Below, one piece after another: positions 40,711 through 48,775 of a stretch of 64,000 nucleotides of DNA. Location of the stretch: positions 1 through 64,000 of the forward strand of contig JBFWVD010000019.1 of assembly GCA_050246915.1 (NCBI GenBank), written 5' to 3'. Both the position numbers and the translations under genes were made by a program. The DNA is from JBFWVD01 sp050246915. GTDB lineage: Bacteria > Actinomycetota > Acidimicrobiia > Acidimicrobiales > Ilumatobacteraceae. Position 1 is the stretch's first letter; each line of letters begins with the position of its first letter. A model generated the notes under the pieces. It worked only from the letters and a program-made list of their open reading frames with translations, was not told where the DNA came from and searched no databases.

Positions 40711-41628
40711 TTGCTCGACGAACAGATCACCTCCAACAAACGCCGTAGCACCGCGCTCATCGCCGGGTTCATCGTCCTGACGGTGATCGTGGCGTTCGCC
40801 CTGTCCCTGCTGTTCTCCAACGGGGGCTGGGTCGGCATGATCGTGGCGCTCGTGGTCGCCGGTGGCCTGGCCTTCGTGTCCTACTGGAAGAGCGACGCGG
40901 TCGCCTTGGCCATGAGCCGAGCACAACCGGCCGACCCGGTCACCTACAAACGGCTCTACAACGTGGTCGAGGGGCTGTGCATCGCCGGGGGCATCCCGAT
41001 GCCGAAGATCTACGTCATCGACGACGTCGCCCCGAACGCGTTCGCCACCGGTCGCAACCCCGATCATGCGGCGATCGCCGTGACCACCGGGCTACTGGCG
41101 ATGATGAACCGGGTCGAACTCGAGGGCGTTGTCGCCCACGAGCTGAGCCACATCCGCAACTACGACATCTTGGTGAGCACCTTGGCCGTCACCATGGTCG
41201 GGGCCATCGCCTTGGTGAGCGACTTCGGCATTCGCTTCTTGTGGTGGAACGGCGGTCGCCGTGGTCGCGACGATCGCGATGGCGGCAACCCGGCCGGGTT
41301 CTTGTTGATCCTGCTCGGGTTCTTCCTGCTGATCTTGGCTCCCATCGTGGCCAAGTTGTTGCAGTTCGCCATCAGCCGGCGACGCGAGTCGCTCGCCGAC
41401 ATGTCCGGCGTGGCGCTCACCCGCTATCCGCCCGGGCTCATCAGCGCGCTCGAGAAGCTGCGCGACGACACCACCGTGACCCACTCCGCGTCACGAGCCA
41501 CCGCTCATCTCTGGATCGAACAGCCGGTGGCGCGCGTGGAGGCCGAGGGACGCATGTCCCGCCTCAACAAGTTGTTCGACACCCACCCCCCACTCGAGGA
41601 GCGGATCGCCGCGCTCCGGGAGATCTGA
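40711..41628 (+). CDS. htpX: HtpX-type membrane zinc metalloprotease
   Basis: M48 peptidase of the cytoplasmic membrane, involved in quality control of membrane proteins. The 305-residue protein has two N-terminal helices, MPKIYVIDDVAPNAFATGRNPDHAAIAVTTGL, the zinc motif HELSH in VVAHELSHIRN, two further helices, then RRESLADMSGVALTRYP with the third ligand Glu, and the C-terminal LFDTHPPLEERIAAL. The start is taken as TTG at 40711. The lipoprotein gene begins immediately after its stop. Confidence 0.93.
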   Translation: MLDEQITSNKRRSTALIAGFIVLTVIVAFALSLLFSNGGWVGMIVALVVAGGLAFVSYWKSDAVALAMSRAQPADPVTYKRLYNVVEGLCIAGGIPMPKIYVIDDVAPNAFATGRNPDHAAIAVTTGLLAMMNRVELEGVVAHELSHIRNYDILVSTLAVTMVGAIALVSDFGIRFLWWNGGRRGRDDRDGGNPAGFLLILLGFFLLILAPIVAKLLQFAISRRRESLADMSGVALTRYPPGLISALEKLRDDTTVTHSASRATAHLWIEQPVARVEAEGRMSRLNKLFDTHPPLEERIAALREI

Positions 41629-42822
41629 ATGATGAAGAACACCAGAACCCTTTCCTTGCCGCGTCTCGTTGTCGGTTCGACCGCCGTGCTGTTGCTCGCC
41701 TCCGCATGCAGCGGCGGTGGAAGCGACTCGGCCGACACGACCGTGCCCGACACGTCGGCCGCGACGACGACACCGACCACGGCAGCGGCCACCACCACGA
41801 CGGCCGGGGCCACAACCACCACTGCGGCCAGCGCCACGACCACCACCGTCGCACCATGTGCCGCCGTTGCGCCGCTCACCGGCTTGTGCCTCAGCGATCC
41901 GGCGCTGGCGAAGCGCACCGCCTTGGTGGTCAAGATCGACAACCACGCCGAGGCCGTGCCGCAGACGGGGCTGAACGAGGCCGATGTGGTCTACGAAGAG
42001 TTGGTCGAGGGCATCAGCCGCTTCGCATCGGTCTTCCAGTCCCAGACCACCGTTCCCGTGGGTGAGCTGGCCACGATCGGCCCCATCCGCTCTGGACGCA
42101 CGAGCGATGTCGACATCGTGGCGGCCCTGGGCAAACCGTTGTTCGCCTGGTCCGGCGGCAACGATCGGGTCACCAAGCAGATCCGGTCGGCCAACCTGGT
42201 CGACGTGGGCTACTCCTTGCGCAGCAAGGAGGGGGGCTACTTCCGTGACCGTGGCCGCAGTGCTCCGCACAACCTCTACGCCAACATGCTCGCGCTGTTC
42301 GCGCAGCAGAAGCCCGATCAGGCGCCGCCGGCGCCGCTGTTCTCCTTCCGTGCCCCTGGCGAGGCCCCGCTGAGCGCAGCACGAGCGATCGATGGCGTGA
42401 AGCTCAAGTTCTCCGGCAAGATCAGCCAGTGGACATGGGATGGCGCTGGTTCCCAGTGGGTCCGTTCACAGAGCGAGAGCCCATCGAACCCCAAGCCGCA
42501 CAACGACGCGTCCGGCACACAACTCAACGCCAAGAATGTCGTGGTGCTGTTCACCCCGTACGGATCCACCAACGGATCCCCGGAGGCCAAGACCGTCGGC
42601 AAGGGCACGGCGTGGGTGTTCACCGACGGCAAGGTCATCGAAGGATGTTGGGAGCGTCCCGACAAGACCAAGGGCGCCGCGCTCATCTTGTGTGGCACCA
42701 CGACGCCGATCGCGCTGACACCTGGTCGCACCTGGGTGGAGCTCCCCGAGGCCGACAAGACGACGCCCAACAACGCCGCGCTCATCGAGCCCGGCGTGGA
42801 CCCGGCCACCGTCAAGCCCTGA
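41629..42822 (+). CDS. DUF3048 lipoprotein
   Basis: A 397-residue exported lipoprotein. The signal peptide ends LLLASAC (Cys at about 27). A Thr/Ala tract of about 45 residues follows, then the two DUF3048 halves: VVKIDNHAEAVPQTGLNEADVVYEELVEGISRFASVFQSQ with GPIRSGRTSDVDI, and NVVVLFTPYG, GKGTAWVFTDGKVIEGCWER, LTPGRTWVELPE. Homologues such as YerB are secreted and of unknown role. It is the third gene of the lemA-htpX unit, starting directly after the htpX TGA. Confidence 0.9.
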   Translation: MMKNTRTLSLPRLVVGSTAVLLLASACSGGGSDSADTTVPDTSAATTTPTTAAATTTTAGATTTTAASATTTTVAPCAAVAPLTGLCLSDPALAKRTALVVKIDNHAEAVPQTGLNEADVVYEELVEGISRFASVFQSQTTVPVGELATIGPIRSGRTSDVDIVAALGKPLFAWSGGNDRVTKQIRSANLVDVGYSLRSKEGGYFRDRGRSAPHNLYANMLALFAQQKPDQAPPAPLFSFRAPGEAPLSAARAIDGVKLKFSGKISQWTWDGAGSQWVRSQSESPSNPKPHNDASGTQLNAKNVVVLFTPYGSTNGSPEAKTVGKGTAWVFTDGKVIEGCWERPDKTKGAALILCGTTTPIALTPGRTWVELPEADKTTPNNAALIEPGVDPATVKP

Positions 42823-42838
42823 GCCCGTCGCGGCGGGC
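42823..42838 (+). terminator. Short GC hairpin after the DUF3048 gene
   Basis: GCCCG...CGGGC with loop TCGCGG begins right after the stop codon. It is weak and has no U-tract. Confidence 0.3.
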
Positions 42839-42911
42839 GTCTGCTCCGCGCCGGCGGCCGATCCCGATGGGGTGGCTCTATTCCGGATGGGGCACTGCAG
42901 CGCGGCCAACC

Positions 42912-42917
42912 TAAGCT
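42912..42917 (+). promoter_or_regulatory. -10 box TAAGCT of pdxS (leaderless)
   Basis: TAAGCT, six bases, then ATG at 42924. Confidence 0.6.
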
Positions 42918-42923
42918 TGCGCC

Positions 42924-43847
42924 ATGGCATCTGATCAGGCTCCTGCGTCCCCCACGACGGGCTCTCCGTCTCGCACCACCGGCTCGGTGATGGTGAAGCG
43001 GGGCCTGGCCGAGATGCTCAAAGGGGGCGTCATCATGGACGTCGTCACCCCGGCGCAGGCCAAGATCGCCGAGGACGCCGGTGCCACCGCCGTGATGGCG
43101 CTCGAGCGGGTCCCTGCCGACATCCGCCGCGATGGCGGCGTCTCCCGCATGAGCGACCCCGAGATGATCGAGGGGATCAAGGCGGCCGTGACCATCCCGG
43201 TCATGGCGAAGGCTCGCATCGGCCATTTCGTCGAGGCGCAGATCCTCGAGGCGCTGGGCGTCGACTACGTCGATGAGTCCGAGGTGCTGACGCCGGCCGA
43301 CGAGGCCCACCACATCGACAAATGGAAGTTCACCGTGCCGTTCGTGTGCGGTGCCACCAATCTCGGCGAGGCATTGCGGCGCATCAGCGAAGGCGCGTGC
43401 ATGATCCGCTCGAAGGGTGAGGCCGGCACCGGCAACATCGTCGAGGCCGTACGGCATCTGCGCGCCATCACCGGCGACATCCGCAAGATCACCCAGGCCG
43501 ACTCGGCGGAGCTGTTCGAATGGGCCAAGCGACTCCAGGCTCCGCTCCCGTTGGTGCAGGAGATCGCCGAGACCGGCAAGCTCCCCGTCCCGTTGTTCTG
43601 CGCCGGTGGCATCGCCACGCCCGCCGATGCTGCGCTCGCCATGCAGTTGGGCGCCGAGGCAGTGTTCGTCGGCTCTGGCATCTTCAAGAGCGACGATCCC
43701 GCGCCACGTGCCAAGGCCATCGTCGAAGCCACCACTCACTTCAAAGACGCCCACATCCTGGCCAAGGTGTCACGTGGGCTCGGTGCACCGATGACGGGCA
43801 TCGCCATGGACGAGATCAACCAGCGATACGCCGAGCGGGGCTGGTGA
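42924..43847 (+). CDS. pdxS: Pyridoxal 5'-phosphate synthase subunit PdxS
   Basis: The (beta/alpha)8 subunit that builds PLP from ribose 5-phosphate, glyceraldehyde 3-phosphate and ammonia supplied by PdxT. The 307-residue protein contains VKRGLAEMLKGGVIMDVV, MALERVPADIRRDGGVSRMSDP, AKARIGHFVEAQILEALGVDYVDESEVL with the active-site Lys region, and MIRSKGEAGTGNIVEAVRH. The last part is GIAMDEINQRYAERGW. Length and sequence are typical. About 22 non-conserved residues precede VMVKRGL. pdxT follows 36 bases later. Confidence 0.98.
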   Translation: MASDQAPASPTTGSPSRTTGSVMVKRGLAEMLKGGVIMDVVTPAQAKIAEDAGATAVMALERVPADIRRDGGVSRMSDPEMIEGIKAAVTIPVMAKARIGHFVEAQILEALGVDYVDESEVLTPADEAHHIDKWKFTVPFVCGATNLGEALRRISEGACMIRSKGEAGTGNIVEAVRHLRAITGDIRKITQADSAELFEWAKRLQAPLPLVQEIAETGKLPVPLFCAGGIATPADAALAMQLGAEAVFVGSGIFKSDDPAPRAKAIVEATTHFKDAHILAKVSRGLGAPMTGIAMDEINQRYAERGW

Positions 43848-43883
43848 GCACGTCCCGATCGTCCCAGACATCGGAGCCCCCAG

Positions 43884-44528
43884 GTGGGCGGCCCCGTGGT
43901 GAGGTCGCCGTTGCGCGTCGGCGTGCTGGCATTGCAGGGGGCGTTCGCCGCTCACGAGCAGGCGGTCGCTGAACTCGGTCACCAGTCGCGTCAAGTCCGG
44001 TTGCCTCGCGATCTGGACGGCATCGACGCGTTGATCATGCCTGGAGGCGAGTCGACCACCATGTCGATGCTGCTCGAATCATCGGGCCTCCTCGACGAGA
44101 TCCATCGACTCATCGGCGGCGGGCTACCCGTGCTCGGCACCTGCGCCGGGATGATCTTGCTGGCTTCGGAAGTGCTCGACGGCCGGTCCGATCAACGCAG
44201 CCTCGGAGCCATCGACATCTCGGTACGCCGCAACGGCTATGGCCGACAGATCGACTCGTTCGAGACCGACCTCGTCATCGATGGGTTCGATCCGGCCTTC
44301 CACGCCGTGTTCATCCGCGCCCCGGTGGTGGAGCGGATCGGCGCCGGTGTGGCGATCCTCGCCGCGGTGGACGGCCGGCCGGTGCTGTGTGCATCGACGA
44401 CGGTGATGGTGGCATCGTTCCATCCGGAGCTGTCGGGCGACTCCCGCATCCACCAGTTGTTCTTCGAGCGAATGATCCAGCACGGGGCGATCGCTCCAGG
44501 CGAAACCAACTCACCCGGTGCGCGATGA
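43884..44528 (+). CDS. pdxT: Pyridoxal 5'-phosphate synthase glutaminase subunit PdxT
   Basis: Class I glutaminase that delivers ammonia to PdxS. Core motifs: VGVLALQGAFAAHEQAV, LIMPGGESTTMSMLL, the nucleophile Cys in GTCAGM, VFIRAPVVERIG, and the catalytic His/Glu in ASFHPELSGD. The first conserved residue lies a few codons in; GTG codons at 43884, 43896 and 43899 are all possible starts, so the N-terminus may be up to five residues shorter. It precedes yebC by 31 bases. Confidence 0.95.
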   Translation: MGGPVVRSPLRVGVLALQGAFAAHEQAVAELGHQSRQVRLPRDLDGIDALIMPGGESTTMSMLLESSGLLDEIHRLIGGGLPVLGTCAGMILLASEVLDGRSDQRSLGAIDISVRRNGYGRQIDSFETDLVIDGFDPAFHAVFIRAPVVERIGAGVAILAAVDGRPVLCASTTVMVASFHPELSGDSRIHQLFFERMIQHGAIAPGETNSPGAR

Positions 44529-44559
44529 TCGGGCACCTCGATGTCATCGGAGGAATTCC

Positions 44560-45309
44560 GTGAGCGGCCATTCCAAGTGGGCGACGATCAAGCACCAAAA
44601 AGGTGCCAAGGACCAGAAGCGGGGGAAGCTCTTCGCCAAGCTCATCCGTCAGGTCGAGGTGGCTGCACGTCAGGGCGGCGGTGACATCAACGCCAACGCC
44701 GCGCTGCGCACCATGTTCGCCAAGGCCCGAGCTGCGTCGGTGCCCATCGACACCATCGAACGCGCCGTCAAGCGCGGCACCGGCGAGCTCGAGGGTGTCA
44801 CCTACGAATCGATCACCTACGAGGGCTATGCCCCGTGCGGCGTGGCCGTGCTCGTGGAGGTGCTCACCGACAATCGCAACCGCACCGGTCCCGAGATCCG
44901 GTCCATGCTGTCGAAGCTGGGCGGCTCGCTGGCCGAACCCGGCGCCGTGGCCTGGCAGTTCTCCCGGCTCGGTCAGGTGTACGTGCCTGGCACGGTTGCG
45001 GAGGACGACGTGATGATGGCTGCGCTGGACGCCGGTGCCACCGATGTCGTGCTCGATGGCTCGAGCTGGAAGATCACCTGCGAACCCAACGCCGTCGAGA
45101 CGGTCCACGAGGCGCTCACTGCGGCCGGGATCCCCGTCGACTCCGCAGAGGCCACGATGGTGTCGTCGACGATCGTGGAACTCACCAATGCAGATGACGC
45201 ACGCAAGGTGCTCAAGGTCATCGACGGTCTGGAGGACAACGACGATGTCCAAGATGTGTACGCCAACTTCGACATCAGCGAAGAGATCCTCGCCTCGCTC
45301 GAGGCGTGA
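44560..45309 (+). CDS. yebC: YebC/PmpR-family protein
   Basis: A 249-residue protein beginning SGHSKWATIKHQKGAKDQKRGKLFAKL, the diagnostic N-terminus, with GGDINANAALRTMFAKARAASVP and GYAPCGVAVLVEVLTDNRNRT following. Members are reported as DNA-binding regulators and, more recently, as translation factors relieving proline-rich stalls; which applies here is open. GTG at 44560 follows a strong GGAGGAA site. It lies between the vitamin B6 genes and ruvC, as in many actinobacteria. Confidence 0.95.
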   Translation: MSGHSKWATIKHQKGAKDQKRGKLFAKLIRQVEVAARQGGGDINANAALRTMFAKARAASVPIDTIERAVKRGTGELEGVTYESITYEGYAPCGVAVLVEVLTDNRNRTGPEIRSMLSKLGGSLAEPGAVAWQFSRLGQVYVPGTVAEDDVMMAALDAGATDVVLDGSSWKITCEPNAVETVHEALTAAGIPVDSAEATMVSSTIVELTNADDARKVLKVIDGLEDNDDVQDVYANFDISEEILASLEA

Positions 45310-45322
45310 GACGGAGTAGGTC

Positions 45323-45778
45323 ATGTCCGTTGGTGTTGGTGATGTTGCGCCCGACTTCGAACTGGAGGGTACGGGAGGTCGATATCGGCTGAGTGACTAC
45401 CGCGGTCAGGCCGTCGTGTTGGCCTTCTACCCGGGGGACAACACGCCCGTGTGCACCAAACAGCTCAACGCGTACACCGACGACATCGCCGCGTTCAACG
45501 ATGTGGGTGCGCAGGTGTTCGGCATCAGCCCGCAAACGGTCGAGTCACACGAGGCGTTCAGCGCCAAGCAAGGTGGGTTCGGCTTCCCGCTGTTGGCTGA
45601 TGTGGACAAGGTCGTGGGGGAGGCCTATGGCCTCATCGGTCCGCTCGGCTTCTATCGGCGCTCGGCGTTCGTCATCGACGCCGATGGCATCATCCGTTAC
45701 GCGCATCGCGCCGTCGCCGGGCTCACCTATCGACCCACGGCCGAGTTGGTGGCCGCGGTCCGCTCCTGTGCTCGATGA
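45323..45778 (+). CDS. Peroxiredoxin (AhpC/TSA, Bcp-like)
   Basis: A 151-residue thiol peroxidase: the fold starts VGDVAPDFELEGTGG, and the peroxidatic Cys lies in FYPGDNTPVCTKQL (about residue 45), followed by VFGISPQTVESHEAF and FPLLADVDKVV. The Cys five residues downstream used by classical Bcp is absent. The only other Cys is near the C-terminus (RSCAR), so it either acts as a 1-Cys enzyme or uses that residue. A GGAG-containing site precedes the ATG. Confidence 0.92.
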   Translation: MSVGVGDVAPDFELEGTGGRYRLSDYRGQAVVLAFYPGDNTPVCTKQLNAYTDDIAAFNDVGAQVFGISPQTVESHEAFSAKQGGFGFPLLADVDKVVGEAYGLIGPLGFYRRSAFVIDADGIIRYAHRAVAGLTYRPTAELVAAVRSCAR

Positions 45779-45802
45779 CAGGGCCTCGATGATGAGTGCC
45801 CG

Positions 45803-46486
45803 ATGACGGGCAGCGATGCTGCGTCCCAGCTACTGCGTCAATTGAAGTTGTCGTCGCCGTTGGTCGGTCGTTTCGTCGCACTCGAGCCGTTGGGGTCGCA
45901 GCACGCGGCCGGTCTGGTCACCGCGGCGGCGGAAGGCCGTGACACGTTCGCTCACACCTGGGTGCCCGACGGCATCGACGATGCCGAGCGATACATCGCT
46001 ACTGCGCTGGCGCAACAGGCCACCGGCAAGGTCGTCCCATTCGTCCAGCGACGGCTCGCCGATGGCGTCATCTGCGGATCGACCCGGTTCATGAACATCG
46101 AGACGTGGTCGTGGGACGAGGGCGATGGCATGCCCGACGCGGCCGAGATCGGGTCCACCTGGTTGTCGGCCTCGGCGCAACGCACCACCATCAACACCGA
46201 GGCGAAGCTGTTGCTGCTCCGCCACGTGTTCGAGGTGTGGCACGTGCAGCGCCTGTGGATCAAGACCGACGCCCTCAACACGAGGTCCCGGACCGCCATC
46301 GAGCGTCTCGGCGCCCGATTCGAGGGCATCTTGCGCAATCATCTGCCCGCCGTCGGTCGCCCCGGCCCTCGCGACACGGCCAGCTACTCGATCATCCCGC
46401 CCGAGTGGCCTGAGGTGCGCGCCGGGCTGGAACGTCGGCTGGTCATGTCGAGCGGGCTCCCGCAGGCCGACGAGCCGATCGGCTAG
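45803..46486 (+). CDS. GNAT acetyltransferase, RimJ/RimL-like
   Basis: A 227-residue protein with the arrangement of ribosomal-protein-type acetyltransferases: LVGRFVALEPLGSQHAAGLV, the GSTRFMNIETW strand, EIGSTWLSASAQRTTINTEAKLLLLRHVFEVW, and LWIKTDALNTRSRTAIERLGARFEGILRNHL with the Asn-Ser/Ala elements typical of the family. The GNAT Q/RxxGxG/A loop is replaced by SAQRTTINTEAK, as is common in this subgroup. The substrate is unknown. Its TAG stop is part of the ruvC -10 box. Confidence 0.88.
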   Translation: MTGSDAASQLLRQLKLSSPLVGRFVALEPLGSQHAAGLVTAAAEGRDTFAHTWVPDGIDDAERYIATALAQQATGKVVPFVQRRLADGVICGSTRFMNIETWSWDEGDGMPDAAEIGSTWLSASAQRTTINTEAKLLLLRHVFEVWHVQRLWIKTDALNTRSRTAIERLGARFEGILRNHLPAVGRPGPRDTASYSIIPPEWPEVRAGLERRLVMSSGLPQADEPIG

Positions 46487-46489
46487 CGT
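46484..46489 (+). promoter_or_regulatory. -10 box TAGCGT of ruvC, overlapping the preceding stop codon
   Basis: TAGCGT ends seven bases before GTG 46497; its first three bases are the stop codon of the acetyltransferase gene. Confidence 0.55.
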
Positions 46490-46496
46490 CGAACGC

Positions 46497-47039
46497 GTGT
46501 ACGTTCTCGGTATCGACCCGGGCCTGACCCGCTGCGGCTATGCGTGTCTCGATGCCAGCAACCTCCGTCGACCGGTAGCCACAGCGCTCGGGGTCATCAA
46601 GACGCCGCCCGAGATGCCGTTGCCGCAGCGTCTCGCTGAACTGCGCCACGAGTTGGTGATGTTGATGGATGAGGTGCGTCCCGATGTGGTGGTGGTGGAG
46701 CACGTCTTCTTCCAGGTGAACCGGCGCACGGCGATGAGCGTGGCCCAGGCCTCGGGCTTGGCATTGGCCGAGGCCGCCAGCCGCGGCGCCGAGGTGGTGC
46801 AGTACACCGCGAACCACGTGAAGCTGACCCTCACCGGATACGGCGCGGCAACCAAGCACCAGATCGCGGTCATGGTGCAGACCCGCCTGTCGCTCGCCGA
46901 GCTACCGCGCCCGGCCGATGCCGCCGATGCCGCTGCGTTGGCGTTGTGCCATCTCACGGTGATGCCGATGCAGCGCCAAGTGGCCCGGGCCGTCGCCCGC
47001 GATGTGACCGGCAGTCAAGCTGTGGTGGTGGCTCGGTGA
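46497..47039 (+). CDS. ruvC: Holliday junction endonuclease RuvC
   Basis: Cleaves four-way DNA junctions with RuvAB. The 180-residue protein starts at GTG 46497 (VYVLGIDPGLTRCGYA), with catalytic acids in GIDPG, VVVVEHVFFQVN and PADAADAAALALCH; NRRTAMSVAQASG and ANHVKLTLTGYGAATKHQI complete the family pattern. The gene overlaps ruvA by four bases (GTGA). Confidence 0.97.
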   Translation: MYVLGIDPGLTRCGYACLDASNLRRPVATALGVIKTPPEMPLPQRLAELRHELVMLMDEVRPDVVVVEHVFFQVNRRTAMSVAQASGLALAEAASRGAEVVQYTANHVKLTLTGYGAATKHQIAVMVQTRLSLAELPRPADAADAAALALCHLTVMPMQRQVARAVARDVTGSQAVVVAR

Positions 47040-47659
47040 TCGGTTCCTTGCGCGGCACGTTGCTCGATCGTGCGCCTGAAGGTGAGGTGCTCGTCGAGGT
47101 GTCCGGAGTGGGATATCGCGTACATGTGGCGCCATCCACACTGGTGAGTCTCGGGCCGGTGGGTAGTCAATGTTTCTTGCACTGCCATCACGTGCAGCGC
47201 GAGGACGCCCAGTTGCTCTATGGGTTCATGACCCTCGACGAGCGTCGGTTGTTCGAGGCGCTGCTCACCGCACAAGGTGTCGGTCCGGCCATGGCGCTGG
47301 CCGTTCTGTCGCATTTCTCCCCGTCCGATCTGCGCATGGTGGTGGCCGCCGGCGATGTGGATCGGCTCAAGCAGGTCAAGGGCGTCGGGGCCAAGACCGC
47401 GGCGCGCATGGTCATCGATCTGAAGTCGAAGCTGCAGCTTCCAGACGGCGATCTGGCGGCCGTGGTCGCCGGTGGCGACAGCGGAGCGTCAGGCAGTGGC
47501 GCGATGGTCGGCGGGGTGCTCGGTGAGGTGCGATCAGCGCTTGCGTCGCTGGGCTACACGCCCGATGAGGTCAAGGCCGCGACCGGCGATCTCCCGCTCG
47601 ACGACGGCACCGCGGTGGCGCTCAAGGCCGCGCTCCAATCGTTGGCGGTGCGGCGATGA
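47036..47659 (+). CDS. ruvA: Holliday junction branch-migration protein RuvA
   Basis: Junction-binding tetramer that loads RuvB. The 207-residue protein starts at GTG 47036 (VIGSLRGTLL). An OB domain is followed by two helix-hairpin-helix motifs (QGVGPAMALAVL and KGVGAKTAARMVIDLK), a Gly/Ser/Ala-rich linker, and domain III for RuvB contact (VRSALASLGYTPDEVKAA). Its 3' end contains the first copy of the 17-bp repeat. Confidence 0.97.
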   Translation: MIGSLRGTLLDRAPEGEVLVEVSGVGYRVHVAPSTLVSLGPVGSQCFLHCHHVQREDAQLLYGFMTLDERRLFEALLTAQGVGPAMALAVLSHFSPSDLRMVVAAGDVDRLKQVKGVGAKTAARMVIDLKSKLQLPDGDLAAVVAGGDSGASGSGAMVGGVLGEVRSALASLGYTPDEVKAATGDLPLDDGTAVALKAALQSLAVRR

Positions 47660-47694
47660 GGCCAGGTCAGCGATGAGGCCAGGTCCGCGATGAG
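47653..47694 (+). repeat. 17-bp tandem repeat spanning the ruvA stop and ruvB start
   Basis: GCGATGAGGCCAGGTC occurs at 47653-47668 and 47670-47685. A third partial copy GCGATGAG at 47687-47694 supplies the ruvB ATG. Each copy carries an ATGA, in a different frame. Confidence 0.85.
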
Positions 47695-48721
47695 AGAAGA
47701 GATCCTCGCCAACACCAGTGGTGGTGACGATCCCGACATCGAGGTGACGCTGCGACCCAAGCGGCTCGCCGAGTTCGTGGGTCAACGAGAGCTGAAGGAC
47801 AAGCTCGACGTCATCTTGGGTGCCGCTCGTCGTCGTGGTGCGCCGCCCGACCATCTGTTGTTCTCCGGTCCTCCCGGTCTGGGCAAGACGACCCTGGCCG
47901 GCATCATCGCCACCGAGCTCGGCTCACATCTGCACATCACCAGCGGACCCGCCATCGAACGGGCCGGTGACCTCGCTGCGCTCCTGTCGAAGGTGGAGCC
48001 CGGCGACGTGCTCTTCGTGGACGAGATCCACCGCCTCCCGCGCACGGTGGAGGAGATCTTGTATCCGGCCATGGAGGACTTCGTCCTCGACATCATGATG
48101 GGCAAGGGCCCGGCCGCATCGTCCATCCGCCTGCCGGTGTCACCGTTCACGCTCATCGGGGCTACGACCCGCACGGGGCTCATCACCGGCCCGCTGCGCG
48201 ACCGTTTCGGCGAGGTGATGCGGCTCGACTACTACGACGTGGTCGAGCTCGAGCAAGTGGTGACGCGCGCCGCGGGCATCTTGGGCATCGACATCGATGC
48301 GTCGGGTGCCCATGAGATCGCCCGTCGTGCACGAGGCACGCCCCGAATCGCCAACCGACTCCTGCGTCGGGTGCGCGACTTCGCCGAGATGCGAGCCGAT
48401 GGCCATATCGATGAGGCCACCGCCAACGATGGTCTGCACCTGTTCGGTGTCGACCGCCTCGGCCTCGACAAGGTCGACCGCGCCGTGCTGAGCGCGCTCT
48501 GCCAGCAGTTCGGCGGCACACCGGTGGGGCTCAGCACCGTGGCCATCGCGGTGGGCGAGCAGCCCGAAACGGTCGAAGATGTGTACGAGCCGTTCCTCAT
48601 CCAACGCGGGTTGCTCATGCGCACGCCACGGGGTCGCGTCGCCACGCCGGCGGCCTACGAGCATCTGGGTCTCATTCCACCGGCGCGGGCCGTGGATCCC
48701 GGCTCGTCCCTGTTCGACTGA
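47690..48721 (+). CDS. ruvB: Holliday junction branch-migration ATPase RuvB
   Basis: AAA+ motor of branch migration. The 343-residue protein has RPKRLAEFVGQRELKDKL, Walker A GPPGLGKTTLA, Walker B VLFVDEIHRL, sensor 1 GATTRTGLITGPLRDRFG with the Arg finger region, sensor 2 GTPRIANRLLRRVRD, and the winged-helix C-domain FLIQRGLLMRTPRGR. The ATG at 47690 is provided by the third copy of the repeat. Confidence 0.98.
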   Translation: MREEILANTSGGDDPDIEVTLRPKRLAEFVGQRELKDKLDVILGAARRRGAPPDHLLFSGPPGLGKTTLAGIIATELGSHLHITSGPAIERAGDLAALLSKVEPGDVLFVDEIHRLPRTVEEILYPAMEDFVLDIMMGKGPAASSIRLPVSPFTLIGATTRTGLITGPLRDRFGEVMRLDYYDVVELEQVVTRAAGILGIDIDASGAHEIARRARGTPRIANRLLRRVRDFAEMRADGHIDEATANDGLHLFGVDRLGLDKVDRAVLSALCQQFGGTPVGLSTVAIAVGEQPETVEDVYEPFLIQRGLLMRTPRGRVATPAAYEHLGLIPPARAVDPGSSLFD

Positions 48722-48761
48722 CGCTGGCTCGACCGACAGCCGGGTCGCGAGCCGAGGTCGG

Positions 48762-48767
48762 TAGCGT
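48762..48767 (+). promoter_or_regulatory. -10 box TAGCGT of queA (near-leaderless)
   Basis: TAGCGT ends eight bases before the GTG at 48776. This favours GTG 48776 over ATG 48782. Confidence 0.5.
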
Positions 48768-48775
48768 GGAACGCC

